A DNA stretch of 64,000 nt from Pogonophryne albipinna (taxonomy: Eukaryota > Chordata > Actinopteri > Perciformes > Artedidraconidae): the NCBI GenBank assembly GCA_028583405.1, contig CM053247.1, positions 6,158,058-6,222,057 on the forward strand, given 5' to 3'. The notes under the pieces were generated by a model, which saw only the letters and a list, made by a program, of their open reading frames with translations, was not told the DNA's origin and ran no database searches. The translations under genes and the position numbers were made by a program. This document shows positions 62,221-64,000 of the stretch, in pieces (position 1 is the stretch's first letter; every line of letters begins with the position of its first letter).

Positions 62221-62239
62221 GTAATAATAATAATAATAA
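62186..62239. repeat. (AAT)n microsatellite
   Basis: About seventeen AAT units with one G interruption, followed by AT-rich sequence. Confidence 0.95.
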
Positions 62240-62906
62240 AATGTAATAAAAACAAATAATAATAATGGCATATAAATATGGTACATTTGATTATAAAAAT
62301 ATAAAAATGATATATAAGTAAAGGCTTACACTTTATGATGTGTGCTCTTTATAGCAACAATACAACTTTTCATTACTATTGAAGAACGGAGAGTTTAGAG
62401 CAATTAATTTAAAGGCCCAATACGACTTGTTATAAATAAAAAAGTACGTGCTCTGCATAAGGAAAGAAAAGGTCCTGACTCTGACATTACTGCCAACAGG
62501 AAATGTGAGACAATTGCAAGAGCTGTACTTGTATTGTTTTAAATACAAGTACTAAGAACACTAAGTTATTTGAATCTGGGTCTCATTGTGCTTTCCCGTT
62601 GCTTCGACTGTGCTCATCTATAACTATAAACTTAGATTTTCTTTCATGGTTTATAAGCTAAACCTTAAAAATACTATAGTGCAAGGTATGTTTTTCAAAG
62701 CATTCTAAAAGTGCTGTTCGGCTCCTGTCAATAGAAAACATCTGGAAGTCTTTGTACCTGACCGTAGCATTCATCAGGGTTTAGGTGCATATTCTTTGCA
62801 AGCACATATACATCACAGTAATACTCACACCATGCTACACACAAATGAAAACGTACTGAAATCATTAGCAAAAAGTAATATACCTATTCTAGCCCCAAAC
62901 ACTTAC

Positions 62907-63060
62907 CGAGAGCGTCCCGGTCAACAGAGTTCACGAGCTTGTTTGTGCGTTCCTCCTTCAAAGCAAACGGATGTCCGACTGTTCTCCAGCTCTGTGAGAT
63001 ACTGCAGCTCGGAGGGTGTGGGCACTGAACAGGTCTAACGTTCAGAGAGTGTGTGGTGTG
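62907..63060 (-). other. Candidate non-coding first exon of the UGT gene
   Basis: The minus strand shows a consensus donor CTCG|GTAAGT with the exon ending at 62907, in GC-richer DNA. The acceptor directly before the UGT ATG needs such an upstream exon. The upstream edge is not determined; 63060 is a guess. Confidence 0.4.
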
Positions 63061-63126
63061 CTCCTGTAGCAGTTTAGTTACACAAATGAGAGCTAAATCT
63101 ACGGCAGTCTCACGTAACAAACTCTT

Positions 63127-63135
63127 TGGACTTTG
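63127..63135 (-). promoter_or_regulatory. HNF4-like site upstream of the UGT gene
   Basis: The minus strand reads GGTCAAAGTCCAAAG; CAAAGTCCA is the HNF4-specific core and the half-sites are spaced as DR1. It lies about 220 bp above the candidate donor. Liver UGT genes are commonly HNF4-driven; use here is inferred. Confidence 0.35.
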
Positions 63136-63319
63136 ACCATAAAGATGTAGTACTGAGATAACTCTGTGGAGGGAAGGTTGATATAGTACAGTGGCAAATA
63201 AATATGATAAACTCAATTAACACTGCATTAACTCGAAGTACCTCGATTAAGCCTTTCTTTTTGTCTGCAGAATTCATTAGTTCCTGCCCCCCCTCCCTGT
63301 AAGCCCAGTGGCCGTCTGC

Positions 63320-63522
63320 GAGACAGCGAAACCCAGCCAAACCCAGCCCGAAACACACACACACCCGCAGCCTGGCTGGGGGTTTGTGTGTGTGCTCACA
63401 CACAAACCCGCAGCCTGGCTGGGGGTTTGTGTGTGAGCACACACACAAACCCCCAGCCTCGCCACGGGTGTGTGTGTGTTTCGGGCTGGGTTTGGCTGGG
63501 TTTCGCTGGGTTTCGCTGTCTC
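63320..63522. repeat. Strong palindrome with GT/CA core
   Basis: GAGACAGCGAAACCCAGCCA and on through CCCGAAACACACACACACCCG is inverted at 63465-63522, with one extra ~10-bp unit in the right arm. The core also self-pairs (CAGCCTGGCTGGGGGTTTGT). Confidence 0.85.
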
Positions 63523-63538
63523 AGGGAGGAGAAATCGG

Positions 63539-63669
63539 TACGATGTGAGGATCTAAGGACAGACGGTGTCGTATTGTCATACTGATATTCTGTACAAACT
63601 GTGAAGTCCACTGAGACAAATGTAACATTTGTGATATTGGGCTATATAAATAAACATTGATTGATTGAT
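63539..63669 (+). mobile_element. LINE 3' tail, solo
   Basis: TACGATGTGAGGATCTAAGG through ATTGATTGATTGAT matches the 3' end of the LINE at 18441-21007 (from 20882), with small indels. A severely 5'-truncated insertion. Confidence 0.85.
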
Positions 63670-64000
63670 CGACGGAGCTGCAGCTGAGAAAAGATTGAGT
63701 GTGTGTGAGGAAGTCCGCGGATTGGTCACTGTAACGGCTCCATGGATTGGTCCATTTGGACCAATGGGTCCATTCGGGTATGGGCACGTCACTGTACCCA
63801 GGAAGAAAAAGAGAAATCTCCAACGAGGCGTTCTGGGGCAGCATAGACAGGTCTTTTCTGTGTTAGAGTTTTACTCCCTACATGGTGTACTTTGAGGGTG
63901 TGTGACTCTGCAGACCGTTTACATGCAGAAAAACCTTCATAACACACAAGGGGACGGGTAATAACTGGAAAATTATGACATGGGACCTTTAATGTTCATG
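63670..64000. other. Non-coding window end
   Basis: GGTCCATTTGGACCAATGGGTCC is a short self-complementary patch near 63750. The last bases (GGGACCTTTAATG) look like a short-element terminus. No gene seen. Confidence 0.4.

Larger units (their letters stand above)
60361..62906. other. Putative 5' intron of the UGT gene
   Basis: Acceptor at 60363. Contains a SINE body (61514-61700) and an AAT microsatellite (62186-62239). No coding region recognised. Confidence 0.5.

Overview
The window is nuclear DNA of a ray-finned fish, probably a percomorph. Evidence: vertebrate genes with many short GT-AG exons, a UDP-glucuronosyltransferase in one coding exon (a teleost UGT5-type layout), and teleost-style transposons (Tc1, hAT, PIF/Harbinger, L2-type LINEs, tRNA-headed SINEs). 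No prokaryotic features were seen. Coding sequence is under 7% of the window; transposons and minisatellites fill much of the rest.

Host genes, all on the minus strand. (1) A CPXM1-like discoidin/carboxypeptidase gene: seven exons fit in phase at 32357-32441, 14208-14367, 9269-9360, 6087-6210, 3334-3530, 2640-2819 and 1-135. It runs off the left edge, and its 5' exons were not found. (2) A complete five-exon gene for an unrecognised 558-residue acidic protein (30867 down to 23410, polyA signal at 23351-23356). It lies wholly inside the 18-kb CPXM1 intron between 32357 and 14367, on the same strand. (3) An intact UGT (60360 down to 58780) with a splice acceptor just before its ATG and a candidate non-coding first exon ending at 62907.

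Layout. 1-14.4 kb: CPXM1 exons separated by minisatellites (19/13 bp, 72 bp in two opposed arrays, 22 bp, 44 bp and a 4.2-kb 37-bp array). 15.3-23 kb: a SINE, then a four-level transposon nest (TTAA-flanked element > hAT with 8-bp duplication > long-inverted-repeat element with a THAP-like exon and 7-bp duplication > L2-type LINE). 23.4-31 kb: the nested gene, with a transposon-borne 37-bp array in intron 4 and a 33-bp array in intron 1. 31.6-32.2 kb: a CT-rich minisatellite bounded by inverted repeats. 34.9-36.5 kb: a dead Tc1-like transposon. 37-58 kb: almost only transposable elements, including three large inverted-repeat structures (39.2-41.9, 45.4-49.6 and 49.7-50.8 kb), an L2-type reverse transcriptase fragment, two PIF/Harbinger-like elements and a second, truncated THAP element. 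58.8-64 kb: the UGT locus, a strong palindrome and a LINE 3' tail.

I found no new multi-gene system. The most interesting observations are the same-strand nested gene, the nested transposon stack with readable target duplications, the THAP element with its exon inside the inverted repeat, and the repeated pattern of minisatellites growing inside transposons and against splice sites.
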